Source: Dichelobacter nodosus (GTDB lineage: Bacteria; Pseudomonadota; Gammaproteobacteria; Beggiatoales; Beggiatoaceae). From it: a DNA stretch of 64,000 bases. This document shows positions 27,957-36,294 of the stretch, one piece after another. Below the pieces are notes generated by a model. The model ran no database searches and was not told the DNA's origin. It saw nothing but the letters and a program-made list of their open reading frames with translations. The stretch's first letter is position 1. Each line of letters opens with the position of its first letter. The position numbers were made by a program, and so were the translations under genes. The stretch spans positions 1 through 64,000 of the forward strand of contig DYPE01000001.1 of assembly GCA_020720085.1 (NCBI GenBank), given 5' to 3'.

Positions 27957-29432
27957 ATGAAACAAAGCCTGCAATTACGCCTGGGACAACAGCTTACTAT
28001 GACGCCGCAACTGCAACAGGCGATACGCCTATTGCAGTTGTCCACGTTGGATTTGCAATTGGAAATTCAACAAGCGCTGGACACCAACATGATGTTGGAA
28101 GCAGCCGAGGAATGGGAAGCCGACGACAACGACGCCAATAGCGATCCCGCTGAGCCAGAAAACACTGGAGAAGAAAGCGAGGAAGCGCCAACAGAAGAAC
28201 TGACGTTGGAGCAAAATGACACTTTGCCCGACGAACTGCCGGTAGACAGTGACTGGGAGGATACCTACGATACCTCGTCTTACGCCGAACCCAGCGGAGA
28301 CGGTAGTGGCAAGGATTTTTTGCTGCAAGGCAGCACCAGCGAAAACCTTCATGATTTGCTGCTGTGGCAACTCGAACTCACCACGTTTTCCCCGACAGAT
28401 CAAGTCATTGCCCGCGCCATTATTGAATCTATCAACGAAGAAGGCTATTTGCTTGACAGCCTGGAAGAAATCCGTGCGGCCTTGCACCACGAACTCAACC
28501 CATTACCAGATATAGAAGAAATGCTCGCCGTGCTCCACCGCGTGCAGCACTTTGATCCGCCCGGAGTTGCCGCGCGTAATCTGCAAGAATGCCTGCTCAT
28601 TCAACTGAACCAACTGCCGCCCAGCACACCCTGGCGCACCGAAGCCCAACAATTGGTGTGCGAACAGTTGGAAGTATTGGCTGCCAAGGACTATACTCAA
28701 CTTACCAAAAAGCTAAAAATTACCCGCGAGGAGTTGCAAGAAATCATCGCCTTAATTCAAAACCTGTCTCCACGCCCTGGCGTGACGCTGGAACGCGATG
28801 AAACCCGTTATATTGCCCCGGATGTATTTGTAAAAAAAATAAAGAACCGCTGGAGAGTGGAGTTGAATAACGACATCACACCCCGTTTGCGCATTAATAC
28901 GGAATATGTCCGAATGATTCCCCAAGTGCGCTCGCGCACAGATGCCGACACGCTGAAAACCCATTTGCAAGAAGCGCGCTGGTTTATCAAAAGCTTGCAA
29001 AGCCGCCACGAAACTTTGCTGAAAGTCACGCAGTGCATTGTGGACAAACAAAGCGCATTTCTCGATTATGGCGACGAGGCAATGAAGCCATTGATTTTGC
29101 ATGATATTTCATCCGAACTGAACATGCACGAATCTACCATTTCCCGGGTCACTACGCAAAAATACATCCACACCCCACGCGGCATTTATGAATTAAAATA
29201 TTTCTTTTCCAGCCACGTCAACACCGATGGCGGGGGGGAATGCTCATCCACTGCAATTCGCGCGTTGATTAAAAAACTCGTAGCAGGGGAAAACGCCACA
29301 AAACCGCTTAGCGACAACCGGATCGCCAAAGAGCTTTCTGTGCAAGGCATCCGCATTGCCCGGCGGACTGTCGCAAAATACCGGGAATCAATGATGATTC
29401 CTCCATCCAACGAAAGAAAGGGCCTAGTGTAG
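27957..29432 (+). CDS. rpoN: RNA polymerase sigma-54 factor
   Basis: A 491-residue sigma factor. Region I (MKQSLQLRLGQQLTMTPQLQQAIRLLQLSTLDLQLEIQ) is the glutamine/leucine-rich enhancer-response part. An acidic region II follows (EEWEADDNDANSDPAEPENTGEESEE), then the core-binding domain. The C-terminus has the HTH (HESTISRVTTQKYIHTPRGIYELKYFF) and the RpoN box ARRTVAKYRESM. It directs activator-dependent genes such as nitrogen, pilus and flagellar functions. ihfA in this same window encodes the DNA-bending partner of such promoters. Confidence 0.97.
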   Translation: MKQSLQLRLGQQLTMTPQLQQAIRLLQLSTLDLQLEIQQALDTNMMLEAAEEWEADDNDANSDPAEPENTGEESEEAPTEELTLEQNDTLPDELPVDSDWEDTYDTSSYAEPSGDGSGKDFLLQGSTSENLHDLLLWQLELTTFSPTDQVIARAIIESINEEGYLLDSLEEIRAALHHELNPLPDIEEMLAVLHRVQHFDPPGVAARNLQECLLIQLNQLPPSTPWRTEAQQLVCEQLEVLAAKDYTQLTKKLKITREELQEIIALIQNLSPRPGVTLERDETRYIAPDVFVKKIKNRWRVELNNDITPRLRINTEYVRMIPQVRSRTDADTLKTHLQEARWFIKSLQSRHETLLKVTQCIVDKQSAFLDYGDEAMKPLILHDISSELNMHESTISRVTTQKYIHTPRGIYELKYFFSSHVNTDGGGECSSTAIRALIKKLVAGENATKPLSDNRIAKELSVQGIRIARRTVAKYRESMMIPPSNERKGLV

Positions 29433-29457
29433 GCGAATAACAAAAAGGGAGTTTACT

Positions 29458-29781
29458 ATGCAACTTAATCTGACCGGCCACCACATTGATGTTACTCCAG
29501 CGATGCGTTCGTATGTATCTGACAAGGTTGAACGGCTGGCACGCCATTTTGACCATGTGACCAACATTCACGTGGTGCTAAGCGTGGAAAAATTACGGCA
29601 AAAAGCGGAAGCCACCCTGCATGTCAATGGCGGCAATTTATTCGCCAATGCCGAGGACGAAGACATGTACGCGGCCATTGATGCGCTGGCAGACAAACTG
29701 GATCGGCAAATCAAGAAACACAAGGAAAAAGTCACAGATCATCACCGCGAACACGGTGGCATCAAAAACCAGTTTGAATAA
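29458..29781 (+). CDS. hpf: Ribosome hibernation promoting factor (short HPF)
   Basis: A 107-residue protein that binds the small ribosomal subunit in stationary phase. MQLNLTGHHIDVTPAMRSYVSDKVERLARHFDHV and DEDMYAAIDALADKLDRQIKKHKEK are diagnostic. It lacks the C-terminal dimerisation domain of long HPF. AAGGGAG precedes the ATG, 25 bp after rpoN, its standard position. Confidence 0.95.
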   Translation: MQLNLTGHHIDVTPAMRSYVSDKVERLARHFDHVTNIHVVLSVEKLRQKAEATLHVNGGNLFANAEDEDMYAAIDALADKLDRQIKKHKEKVTDHHREHGGIKNQFE

Positions 29782-29837
29782 AGCGTTGGCTGGAAAAGCA
29801 CATACAGGGTATTTGACATAGAGTGCCAAATATCCTG

Positions 29838-29863
29838 GGCAGCGAATTTCCCAATTCGCTGCC
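29838..29863. promoter_or_regulatory. Perfect hairpin in the hpf-hprK gap
   Basis: GGCAGCGAAT (29838-29847) and ATTCGCTGCC (29854-29863) form a perfect 10-bp stem with a 6-nt loop, 39 bp before the hprK start. There is no T run, so it may be a processing or regulatory structure rather than a terminator. Confidence 0.5.
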
Positions 29864-29901
29864 AGCACGCCGCTCTTTTCAACAACCGCCGCACAAACAC
29901 C

Positions 29902-30900
29902 ATGACCATCAGCATCCACAGCTTTTTTGAACACCACGCAGACTACTTGCAAGCGAAATGGCTCTGTGGTGAACAGGGCGGGCAAAGGCCAGTGCCACTG
30001 GCGCAACAAGATCATGCCAATGTGCCGTGCATGGCGGTAAATTTTTTCAACGTGGTACGGCCTGCACGCATCCAAGTGATTGCAGATAAAGAATTGGCAT
30101 ACTTGGAACGGCACACGCCGGAGCAACTGCGCGTTCTGCTACGCGACATGTTCCAAGAATGCCCGCCTGCGTGCATTCTGCTGGCCAATCAGCCCTGCCC
30201 ACCTGTATTACACGAATTGGCAGAGAGATTTGCCATTCCTGTGCTCCACAGCCATGCCGCTGGCCATGTATTGGTGGGCCGACTGCAAAAGTTACTGGCA
30301 CGATTGAATGCGAACAAAACCACCCTGCACGGTGTGTTCATGGACGTGCTGGGCATGGGCGTGCTGATCATGGGCGACAGTGGCTGCGGCAAAAGCGAAT
30401 TGGCGTTGGAATTGATCAGCCGAGGACACCGTCTAGTAGCGGACGACGCGCCGGAATTCGTGCGCGTGGAACCGAACGATTTGCGTGGCCATTGCCCGCA
30501 CGGGCTGGGGCATTTTCTCGAAGTACGCGGCCTGGGCGTGCTTAACATCAAAAAAATGTACGGCGAAAACTCCATCAAGCCGCGCAAATATCTGCACCTC
30601 ATTGTCCGCCTAGTCAGTATTTCCAGCGTAGATGCCTGCAATCCGATGGAACGGCTGGAAGGCATCTACCGCACCCGCGACATCCTCGGCGTGGACGTGC
30701 AAGAGATTTTGCTGCCCGTAGCGTTGGGGCGCAATTTGGCGGTATTGGTCGAATCCGCAGTGCGCAACCACACCCTGCGCCTGCAAGGCTACAAAGCGAT
30801 TGATGATTTCAGCGCGCGCCAAACGCAAATTATGCGCCATGAAAGCGTGGACGGCGAGGACGATGATCTACGCCAACAAATATCGCCGCCCGCCGCATGA
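29902..30900 (+). CDS. hprK: HPr kinase/phosphorylase
   Basis: A 332-residue bifunctional enzyme that phosphorylates and dephosphorylates a seryl residue of HPr. The N-terminal domain is MurF-like. The P-loop GDSGCGKS is at residues 158-165, followed by RGHRLVADDAPEFVRV, and the HPrK signature appears as LEVRGLGVLNIKKMYGENSI. Length is normal. It follows hpf without the usual ptsN in between, and no ptsH is in view. The start has no clear Shine-Dalgarno; family alignment of MTISIHSFFEHHAD supports it. Its stop overlaps the next gene (ATGA). Confidence 0.95.
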   Translation: MTISIHSFFEHHADYLQAKWLCGEQGGQRPVPLAQQDHANVPCMAVNFFNVVRPARIQVIADKELAYLERHTPEQLRVLLRDMFQECPPACILLANQPCPPVLHELAERFAIPVLHSHAAGHVLVGRLQKLLARLNANKTTLHGVFMDVLGMGVLIMGDSGCGKSELALELISRGHRLVADDAPEFVRVEPNDLRGHCPHGLGHFLEVRGLGVLNIKKMYGENSIKPRKYLHLIVRLVSISSVDACNPMERLEGIYRTRDILGVDVQEILLPVALGRNLAVLVESAVRNHTLRLQGYKAIDDFSARQTQIMRHESVDGEDDDLRQQISPPAA

Positions 30901-31568
30901 ATCTCAGCACAGCCTTAATTTCCACACCATGGTACTGGCTGGGCCATGCCGTGGTCTGGCCAGCACTGTTGCTTGCCGCATGGCGGGCGGACTGGCGGCG
31001 CATCCAAGACCCAGGCGACAGCCATGTACTGTTTGCTGCTGTCCTGATTGTGTGGCTAATGTGGCGCATGTCCATCAGTCTCAACCACGCACCGGGTTTA
31101 GAATTTCACGTGCTGCTCGCCACCAGCGCCACCTTGATGTTCGGCTGGCCATTCGCGCTATTTTGCGTTAGCCTCGCGCAAGCGCTGTTGTCATTGGAAG
31201 GGCGCGCCGCATGGGATGGCTACGCAGTGAATGTCCTGTGCAACGGCTTCACGCCAATTTTTATCACCGTGCTGATTCACCGCGCCAGCGCGCGTTGGCT
31301 GCCCCGGCATTTTTTCATTTACATTTATGCCAGCGCTTTTTTGGCCGGCGGGCTGGGCATGTTGGCCAGCCGCCTACTGGGCATGATTGTGCTCATCAGC
31401 AGCGGCGCATATGCACTAGAGCAACTGCATAGCGAATATGTCAGCATTTTACCCATCATGCTGTTCCCGGAAGCCTTCCTGAACGGCGCAATCATGACGC
31501 TGCTGGTGGCGTTTCAACCGTCCTGGGTAAGTAGTTTTCAGGATAAAGAATATTTGCATGGAAAATAA
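30897..31568 (+). CDS. CbiM/COG3235-like integral membrane protein
   Basis: A 223-residue protein with about six membrane segments: 10-28, 43-60, 75-98, 112-130, 142-170 and 185-205. GYAVNVLCNGFTPIFITVLIHR resembles the conserved Asn-containing block of the CbiM/NikM energy-coupling-factor permease family. The metal-binding Met-His-Ile N-terminus of true CbiM is absent (it begins MNLSTAL), so metal transport is doubtful. I know related proteins as uncharacterised membrane proteins. The start overlaps the hprK stop as ATGA and algC follows after 11 bp, so all three are probably one operon. Confidence 0.75.
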   Translation: MNLSTALISTPWYWLGHAVVWPALLLAAWRADWRRIQDPGDSHVLFAAVLIVWLMWRMSISLNHAPGLEFHVLLATSATLMFGWPFALFCVSLAQALLSLEGRAAWDGYAVNVLCNGFTPIFITVLIHRASARWLPRHFFIYIYASAFLAGGLGMLASRLLGMIVLISSGAYALEQLHSEYVSILPIMLFPEAFLNGAIMTLLVAFQPSWVSSFQDKEYLHGK

Positions 31569-31579
31569 AGGATTGGAGT

Positions 31580-32953
31580 ATGTCTGTTTTTCGCGCCTAT
31601 GACATCCGTGGCATTGTGGATCAAACCCTGACCGAAGACCTGGTATATCACATTGGCCGCGCTCTTGGCCTGGAAGCCGCAGCACTTGGACAAGACAGTG
31701 TGGTGGTGGGGCGTGACGGGCGTCTGTCCGGGCCGCGCTTGCTGGCGCAACTGACGCGCGGTCTGCGCGACGCGGGCCGCCACGTCATCCACGTGGGCAT
31801 GGTGCCCACGCCTGTGCTGTATTTCGCCACCTACCACTGGCACACCGGCTCAGGCGTGCAAATTACCGGCAGCCACAATCCGCCGCAATACAATGGCCTC
31901 AAAATCATGCTGGCAGGCCGCACCCTGTTTGGTGAAGACATTCAACAATTACAACGCCGCATTGCCGACCAGGAAACCCAAACCCCGCCCGCAGCCCAGC
32001 TCGGCACCTACGAAGAGCGCGACATCCGCGATGCCTATCTGCAACGCATCCTCGGCGATGTACGCCTGCAACGCCCGCTTACCGTGGTAGTAGACTGCGG
32101 CAATGGCGCAGCAGGTGAACTGGCACCACGGCTGCTAGCACAGCTAGGCGCAAACGTCATCCCACTTTTTTGCGAAGTCGACGGCCATTTCCCCAACCAT
32201 CACCCCGACCCCAGCAAACCGGAAAACCTGCGCGATCTCATTGCAGCAGTGCAAGCGCATGGCGCAGACTTGGGCCTGGCATTCGACGGCGACGGCGACC
32301 GTCTGGGCGTAGTGACGCCAGACGGCACGATTATCTGGCCGGATCGGCAAATGATGCTGTACGCCCGCGACATTTTGGCACGTCATCCGGGCGGCACCAT
32401 TTTGTACGACGTGAAATGCACCCGCCATCTGGCCACCGAAATTCAAGCGGCTGGCGGCCAGCCGCTGATGTGGAAAACTGGCCATTCGTTCATGAAATCC
32501 AAACTCAAAGAAAGCGGCGCATTGTTGGCTGGCGAAATGAGCGGCCACATATTTTTTCAAGAACGCTGGTACGGCTTTGACGACGCGCTCTACACCGCAG
32601 CCCGTTTGTTAGAAATTTTGTCCGCACAACCGCTTGCGCCACAAGAAGTTTTCGCCACCCTGCCCAATGCGGTCAGCACCCCAGAACTCAACCTCATGGT
32701 TGAAGAAGGACGGCCTTTCACGCTGATGGCAGAACTCCAGCGCAAGGCACAATTTAGCGATGCCATCATTCACACCGTGGACGGTCTGCGCGTGGAGTAC
32801 CCCGATGCCTGGGGGCTGGTGCGCGCCTCCAACACCACGCCCTGCCTGGTGCTACGCTTTGAAGGTGACACCCCACAAGCGCTAGAGCGCATCCAAACAC
32901 AATTCCGCCAACAATTGCTGGCAATAGACAGCGGATTGACGTTACCATTTTAA
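31580..32953 (+). CDS. algC: Phosphomannomutase/phosphoglucomutase
   Basis: A 457-residue alpha-D-phosphohexomutase interconverting hexose-1- and -6-phosphates for LPS and exopolysaccharide. The catalytic phosphoserine is Ser98 in TGSHNPPQYNGLK. The metal loop AFDGDGDRLGVV (about 234-245) and sugar-binding GEMSGHIFF follow, and the phosphate-binding loop is RASNTTPCLVLRFE near the C-terminus. The opening FRAYDIRGIVDQTLTED is diagnostic. GGAG precedes the ATG. Together with kdsC and lptCAB it strengthens the envelope theme of this region. Confidence 0.95.
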   Translation: MSVFRAYDIRGIVDQTLTEDLVYHIGRALGLEAAALGQDSVVVGRDGRLSGPRLLAQLTRGLRDAGRHVIHVGMVPTPVLYFATYHWHTGSGVQITGSHNPPQYNGLKIMLAGRTLFGEDIQQLQRRIADQETQTPPAAQLGTYEERDIRDAYLQRILGDVRLQRPLTVVVDCGNGAAGELAPRLLAQLGANVIPLFCEVDGHFPNHHPDPSKPENLRDLIAAVQAHGADLGLAFDGDGDRLGVVTPDGTIIWPDRQMMLYARDILARHPGGTILYDVKCTRHLATEIQAAGGQPLMWKTGHSFMKSKLKESGALLAGEMSGHIFFQERWYGFDDALYTAARLLEILSAQPLAPQEVFATLPNAVSTPELNLMVEEGRPFTLMAELQRKAQFSDAIIHTVDGLRVEYPDAWGLVRASNTTPCLVLRFEGDTPQALERIQTQFRQQLLAIDSGLTLPF

Positions 32954-33039
32954 CTCATCTTTTTTGCAGCGCGCGCTCTTTGCCTAGCAGGAAGAAGCAC
33001 TTGAAATAACGCCGAAGCTGCTGGACGTTATCCACCAAC

Positions 33040-33073
33040 AACCCGCCGGGATAAAATGCCAAGCGGGTTTTTT
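33040..33073 (+). terminator. Rho-independent terminator after algC
   Basis: AACCCGC (33040-33046) pairs with GCGGGTT (33063-33069), followed by a T run. It lies 86 bp after the algC stop and before the binding-protein gene. Confidence 0.75.
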
Positions 33074-33144
33074 ATTGATGCAAAGTGCTAAAATGCAGGC
33101 GGTGGATGGTTTACTGCTTTTTGGTTGGCTACGAGGGGAAAAAA

Positions 33145-33939
33145 ATGAATACATCTGTGAAATGTATGAATAAATATATAAATAAAACGCTGCTTGCTGG
33201 TTATTTGTTGTGCGCTGCTGGTGGCGCATCCGCCGAGACGGTGGTACTGGCGGCGGATGTTTGGTGTCCCATCAATTGTGAACCAGCGAGTGCCACGCCT
33301 GGCTATATGATTGAAATCGCGAAGAAAGCGCTGGAAACTGCCGGACATACCCTGGAATATCGGGTTTTGCCGTGGAGCCGGGCAATTGAAGAAGCGCGGC
33401 GCGGCGATATTGACGGCATTATTGGCGCGTATCAATACGATGTGCCGGATTTTGTCTTTCCTGAAGTTGCGCAAGGGTTATTGAACGATGTGTTTTATGT
33501 CAAGCGCGACAGCACTTGGCAGTACAACGGCGTGGCATCGTTGTCAACCATCTCGTTGGCGGTGGTGCAAGACTATGGTTACACCGATGAGTTGAATCCG
33601 TATGTCCAGGAAAATCTCAATAACAACGCCAGAATCCAAGTGGCATCGGGAGACGATGCGCTGAATAGCAATATCCGCAAATTGCTAAAGGGGCGGGTGG
33701 ATGCGTTGGTGGAAAGTGCGCCAGTATTTTGGTTTGTCGCCGCGCAACTGGGGGTAACTGAACAGGTCAAAGAAGCGGGACAAACTACGGAAAAGGCGCG
33801 GGTGTTTATTGCATTTTCGCCGCAAAAAGCGCAATCCAAAACCTACGCCAAGCTGATTGCTGACACCACGCAGGCGTTGCGGGCATCGGGTGAATTGGCT
33901 ACGCTTTTAGCAAAATACAACTTGCGGGACTGGCAATAA
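33145..33939 (+). CDS. Periplasmic solute-binding protein, SBP_bac_3 type
   Basis: A 264-residue protein. The signal sequence KYINKTLLAGYLLCAAGGASA is followed by a family-3 solute-binding fold: TPGYMIEIAKKALETAGHTLEYRVLPWSRAIEEARRGDIDGIIGAY, a typical amino-acid-binding-type start with the acidic cleft. The Cys pair in DVWCPINCEP may form a disulfide. There is no ABC permease or ATPase nearby; instead a chemoreceptor gene starts 4 bp downstream. The protein therefore may deliver a ligand to the receptor rather than to a transporter. The ATG at 33145 is chosen for its GAGGGG site; a longer reading starts in the terminator region. Confidence 0.9.
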   Translation: MNTSVKCMNKYINKTLLAGYLLCAAGGASAETVVLAADVWCPINCEPASATPGYMIEIAKKALETAGHTLEYRVLPWSRAIEEARRGDIDGIIGAYQYDVPDFVFPEVAQGLLNDVFYVKRDSTWQYNGVASLSTISLAVVQDYGYTDELNPYVQENLNNNARIQVASGDDALNSNIRKLLKGRVDALVESAPVFWFVAAQLGVTEQVKEAGQTTEKARVFIAFSPQKAQSKTYAKLIADTTQALRASGELATLLAKYNLRDWQ

Positions 33940-33943
33940 ACGC

Positions 33944-35632
33944 ATGAAGCGCCTGACGATCATTGGAATGCGCTCGATCGCATCGCGGGTGGCGGTGGTG
34001 GCCGCCGTCACCATTATCGTGTTGCTGGGCAGCGGCAGTTATTGGCTGATCCAGCAAGAACGCGCCACGATTGTTGAATATAACCGTGCATTTCGGGACA
34101 AAATGTTGTTGGCACTGAATGCACAAACCCAACGCCTGGAAGCGTCTTTGCACCACAACATGCACTTGCACAGCACGATTCTCGCCGAGAACATTGCGCC
34201 GTTTTTGTTTAACTATGTTGAAAAAGACTTGCAAACGGCTTTAGTTGCCTTTCTGCGCTATCCTGAAGTGCAAATGGTGCAGGTATTTGACGACACCGAT
34301 GCACCATTTGCCGCCGCTTGGCGCGAAAATGACCAGGCGCATCGCGGCAAAACGCCGCCCGATACGCTGCTGGCGGCAGCGCAAGCCAGGCGCTGGCATC
34401 AGGTTGAAGCGCGGTCCACCCATCATGACAAGCCAGTCGGCAAATTGCTCATAGCATACGACGACAGCGCACTCCGTGCTGCGGTGACAAGACAGCGCGA
34501 CGAGATGTTGACGGAGATTGAAGCATCGTATCAACACCACCATCAGCGCTGGCTGCACAGCGTATATGTGCAAATCGTCGGCATCAGCGTGATTGTGGTC
34601 ATTCTGGTCAGCTTGCTCAGCGCCATTTTGCACCACTTGGTACACCGCCCGCTGCGGCATTTACTCGCGGCAAGCAGCCGTTTGGCGGCGCTTGATTTAA
34701 CCGTCGTCATCCACAACCAGCACGGCAATACCGAAATCGCGCAGTTTGCCGAGGCAATCGCACATATTGTCGCCACGTTCCGCAGTGTTTTGACCCAACT
34801 GCAAACATCCGGCATTCAAATGCGCTCCGCAACCGCCGAACTAACCGCAACCTCCAAACAGCACGAAGCGGTGTTGCAATCACAAGTTGAAGCCACGCGG
34901 GCCGCAAGCCGGTCAGTCGCCGACATTTCCACCGCCGCCAGCGAATTGAATTACAACCTCCAAGCCGTTGCCGTCACCTCACAACAAGCCGAGTTATACG
35001 CCAAACAAGGACGTGACGACTTGGTGGTGATGCAAGACGCCATGCACAAAATGGCGCTCGCCTCACAAACCGTCGCGGCACGATTGCAGGCAATTGACCA
35101 CAAAACCGCCAATATCACCCAAGTCATTACGGCAATTACCAAAGTCGCCGATCAAACCAATCTGTTATCGCTGAATGCCGCCATTGAAGCGGAAAAAGCG
35201 GGGGAGTCGGGACGTGGTTTTGCCGTTGTCGCCCAAGAAATTCGCCGCCTTGCCGACCAAACCGCCGTAGCAGCGCTGGATATTGACGATATGGTTGGCG
35301 AAATGCAGCAAAGTGTGCGCGAAGGCGTGGCGGGAATTGCTAATTTCACTGAAGAAGTGCGCCATAACGTTGCCAATGTGTCGCGCTTGAGCGGGCAACT
35401 TGGACAAATTATTGAACATACGCAAATTTTGCTGCCGCACTTTAACGAAGTGAACCTAGCCGTCAAACGCCAATCCGATAGCGCCCGCCAAATCGACCAG
35501 CTTATGCGCAATTTAGACGAGGAAATGCACGAAACTGCAACCGCACTCAAAGAATCCTTCTTGGCGCTCGGTCACTTAAACGAGGCGGCAAACAGTCTGC
35601 ATAGTCAATTGACACAATTTAAGGTGGAATAG
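33944..35632 (+). CDS. Methyl-accepting chemotaxis protein
   Basis: A 562-residue receptor. TM1 lies at about 15-36 (VAVVAAVTIIVLLGSGSYWLI), a periplasmic sensor of about 165 residues follows, and TM2 is at about 205-232 (VQIVGISVIVVILVSLLSAIL). A HAMP domain precedes the long coiled-coil signalling domain, whose hairpin tip reads VADQTNLLSLNAAIEAEKAGESGRGFAVVAQEIRRLADQ. No pentapeptide CheR tether is seen at the end (QLTQFKVE). It is the second gene of a two-gene unit with the binding protein. It could signal to the Chp-type kinase encoded near 60 kb; that is inference. Confidence 0.95.
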   Translation: MKRLTIIGMRSIASRVAVVAAVTIIVLLGSGSYWLIQQERATIVEYNRAFRDKMLLALNAQTQRLEASLHHNMHLHSTILAENIAPFLFNYVEKDLQTALVAFLRYPEVQMVQVFDDTDAPFAAAWRENDQAHRGKTPPDTLLAAAQARRWHQVEARSTHHDKPVGKLLIAYDDSALRAAVTRQRDEMLTEIEASYQHHHQRWLHSVYVQIVGISVIVVILVSLLSAILHHLVHRPLRHLLAASSRLAALDLTVVIHNQHGNTEIAQFAEAIAHIVATFRSVLTQLQTSGIQMRSATAELTATSKQHEAVLQSQVEATRAASRSVADISTAASELNYNLQAVAVTSQQAELYAKQGRDDLVVMQDAMHKMALASQTVAARLQAIDHKTANITQVITAITKVADQTNLLSLNAAIEAEKAGESGRGFAVVAQEIRRLADQTAVAALDIDDMVGEMQQSVREGVAGIANFTEEVRHNVANVSRLSGQLGQIIEHTQILLPHFNEVNLAVKRQSDSARQIDQLMRNLDEEMHETATALKESFLALGHLNEAANSLHSQLTQFKVE

Positions 35633-35664
35633 CCAAGTAGGGTGGACAAAACGTCCCTTCGGCC

Positions 35665-35958
35665 ATGGGGCTGGACATCATCTATCTTCAGGCCAAACGC
35701 TGGGACAGTACCGTAGGCCGCCCGGAAGTCCAGAAATTCGCCGGAGCGTTGGCGGGTCAACATGCCAATAAGGGGATTTTTATCACCACGGCCAGCTTCA
35801 GCAAAGAAGCTTGGCAATTCGCCAACACGATTTCTTCTAAAATCATTTTGATTGACGGTGAGCGTTTGGCAGAATTAATGATTGATTATAATGTGGGTAT
35901 TTCTACCATTGCTTCTTATGAAATCAAAAAGATTGACTTAGATTATTTTACCGAATGA
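35665..35958 (+). pseudogene. Mrr-type restriction endonuclease, C-terminal fragment
   Basis: 97 residues that match only the end of an Mrr-family nuclease: GLDIIYLQAKRWDSTVGRPEVQKFAGAL holds the catalytic Q-x-K block, followed by KGIFITTASFSKEAWQFA, IILIDGERLAELMIDYNVG and DLDYFTE. The N-terminal winged-helix half and the first catalytic acidic residues are missing; sequence before 35665 belongs to another gene or is unrelated. A 5'-truncated remnant of a restriction gene is most likely, though a short translated product cannot be excluded. Confidence 0.8.
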
Positions 35959-36002
35959 GGCAATTGCAAAATTCCAAAAAACGCAGGAATTTTCCGCCAG
36001 CA

Positions 36003-36030
36003 ATTCCCGCCGGGAGTGGTCGTGATACCA
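36003..36030 (+). repeat. ATTCCCGC-GGGAGTGGTCGTGAT repeat, copy A
   Basis: 28 nt that match 42885-42912 at 26 positions. It lies 45 bp after the Mrr remnant. The remaining 270 bp up to the M23 gene are AT-rich with no gene; the only other feature is the GAGGAA ribosome site at 36281. Confidence 0.7.
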
Positions 36031-36294
36031 CTGACCATGTCATTTAGGTTCAATAGGTTAGCCAAATTTACCGAACTTTTGGTTTAATTTGAGCAAACGG
36101 TAAGTCGGTTTGTTGGCATAATTTTGTCTGTGTCTACAGATTTTTTTAGTGATTTTCAGTATACTTTTTAATAGAAACCACAGGCCGTAGCCATCACGCA
36201 ATCCAGGCATGGAGCCGCATAATTTAATGATTTACAATAGAAAATAATTGGATTGCATACGGGTATGGCACATAAAATAACATGAGGAATCATT

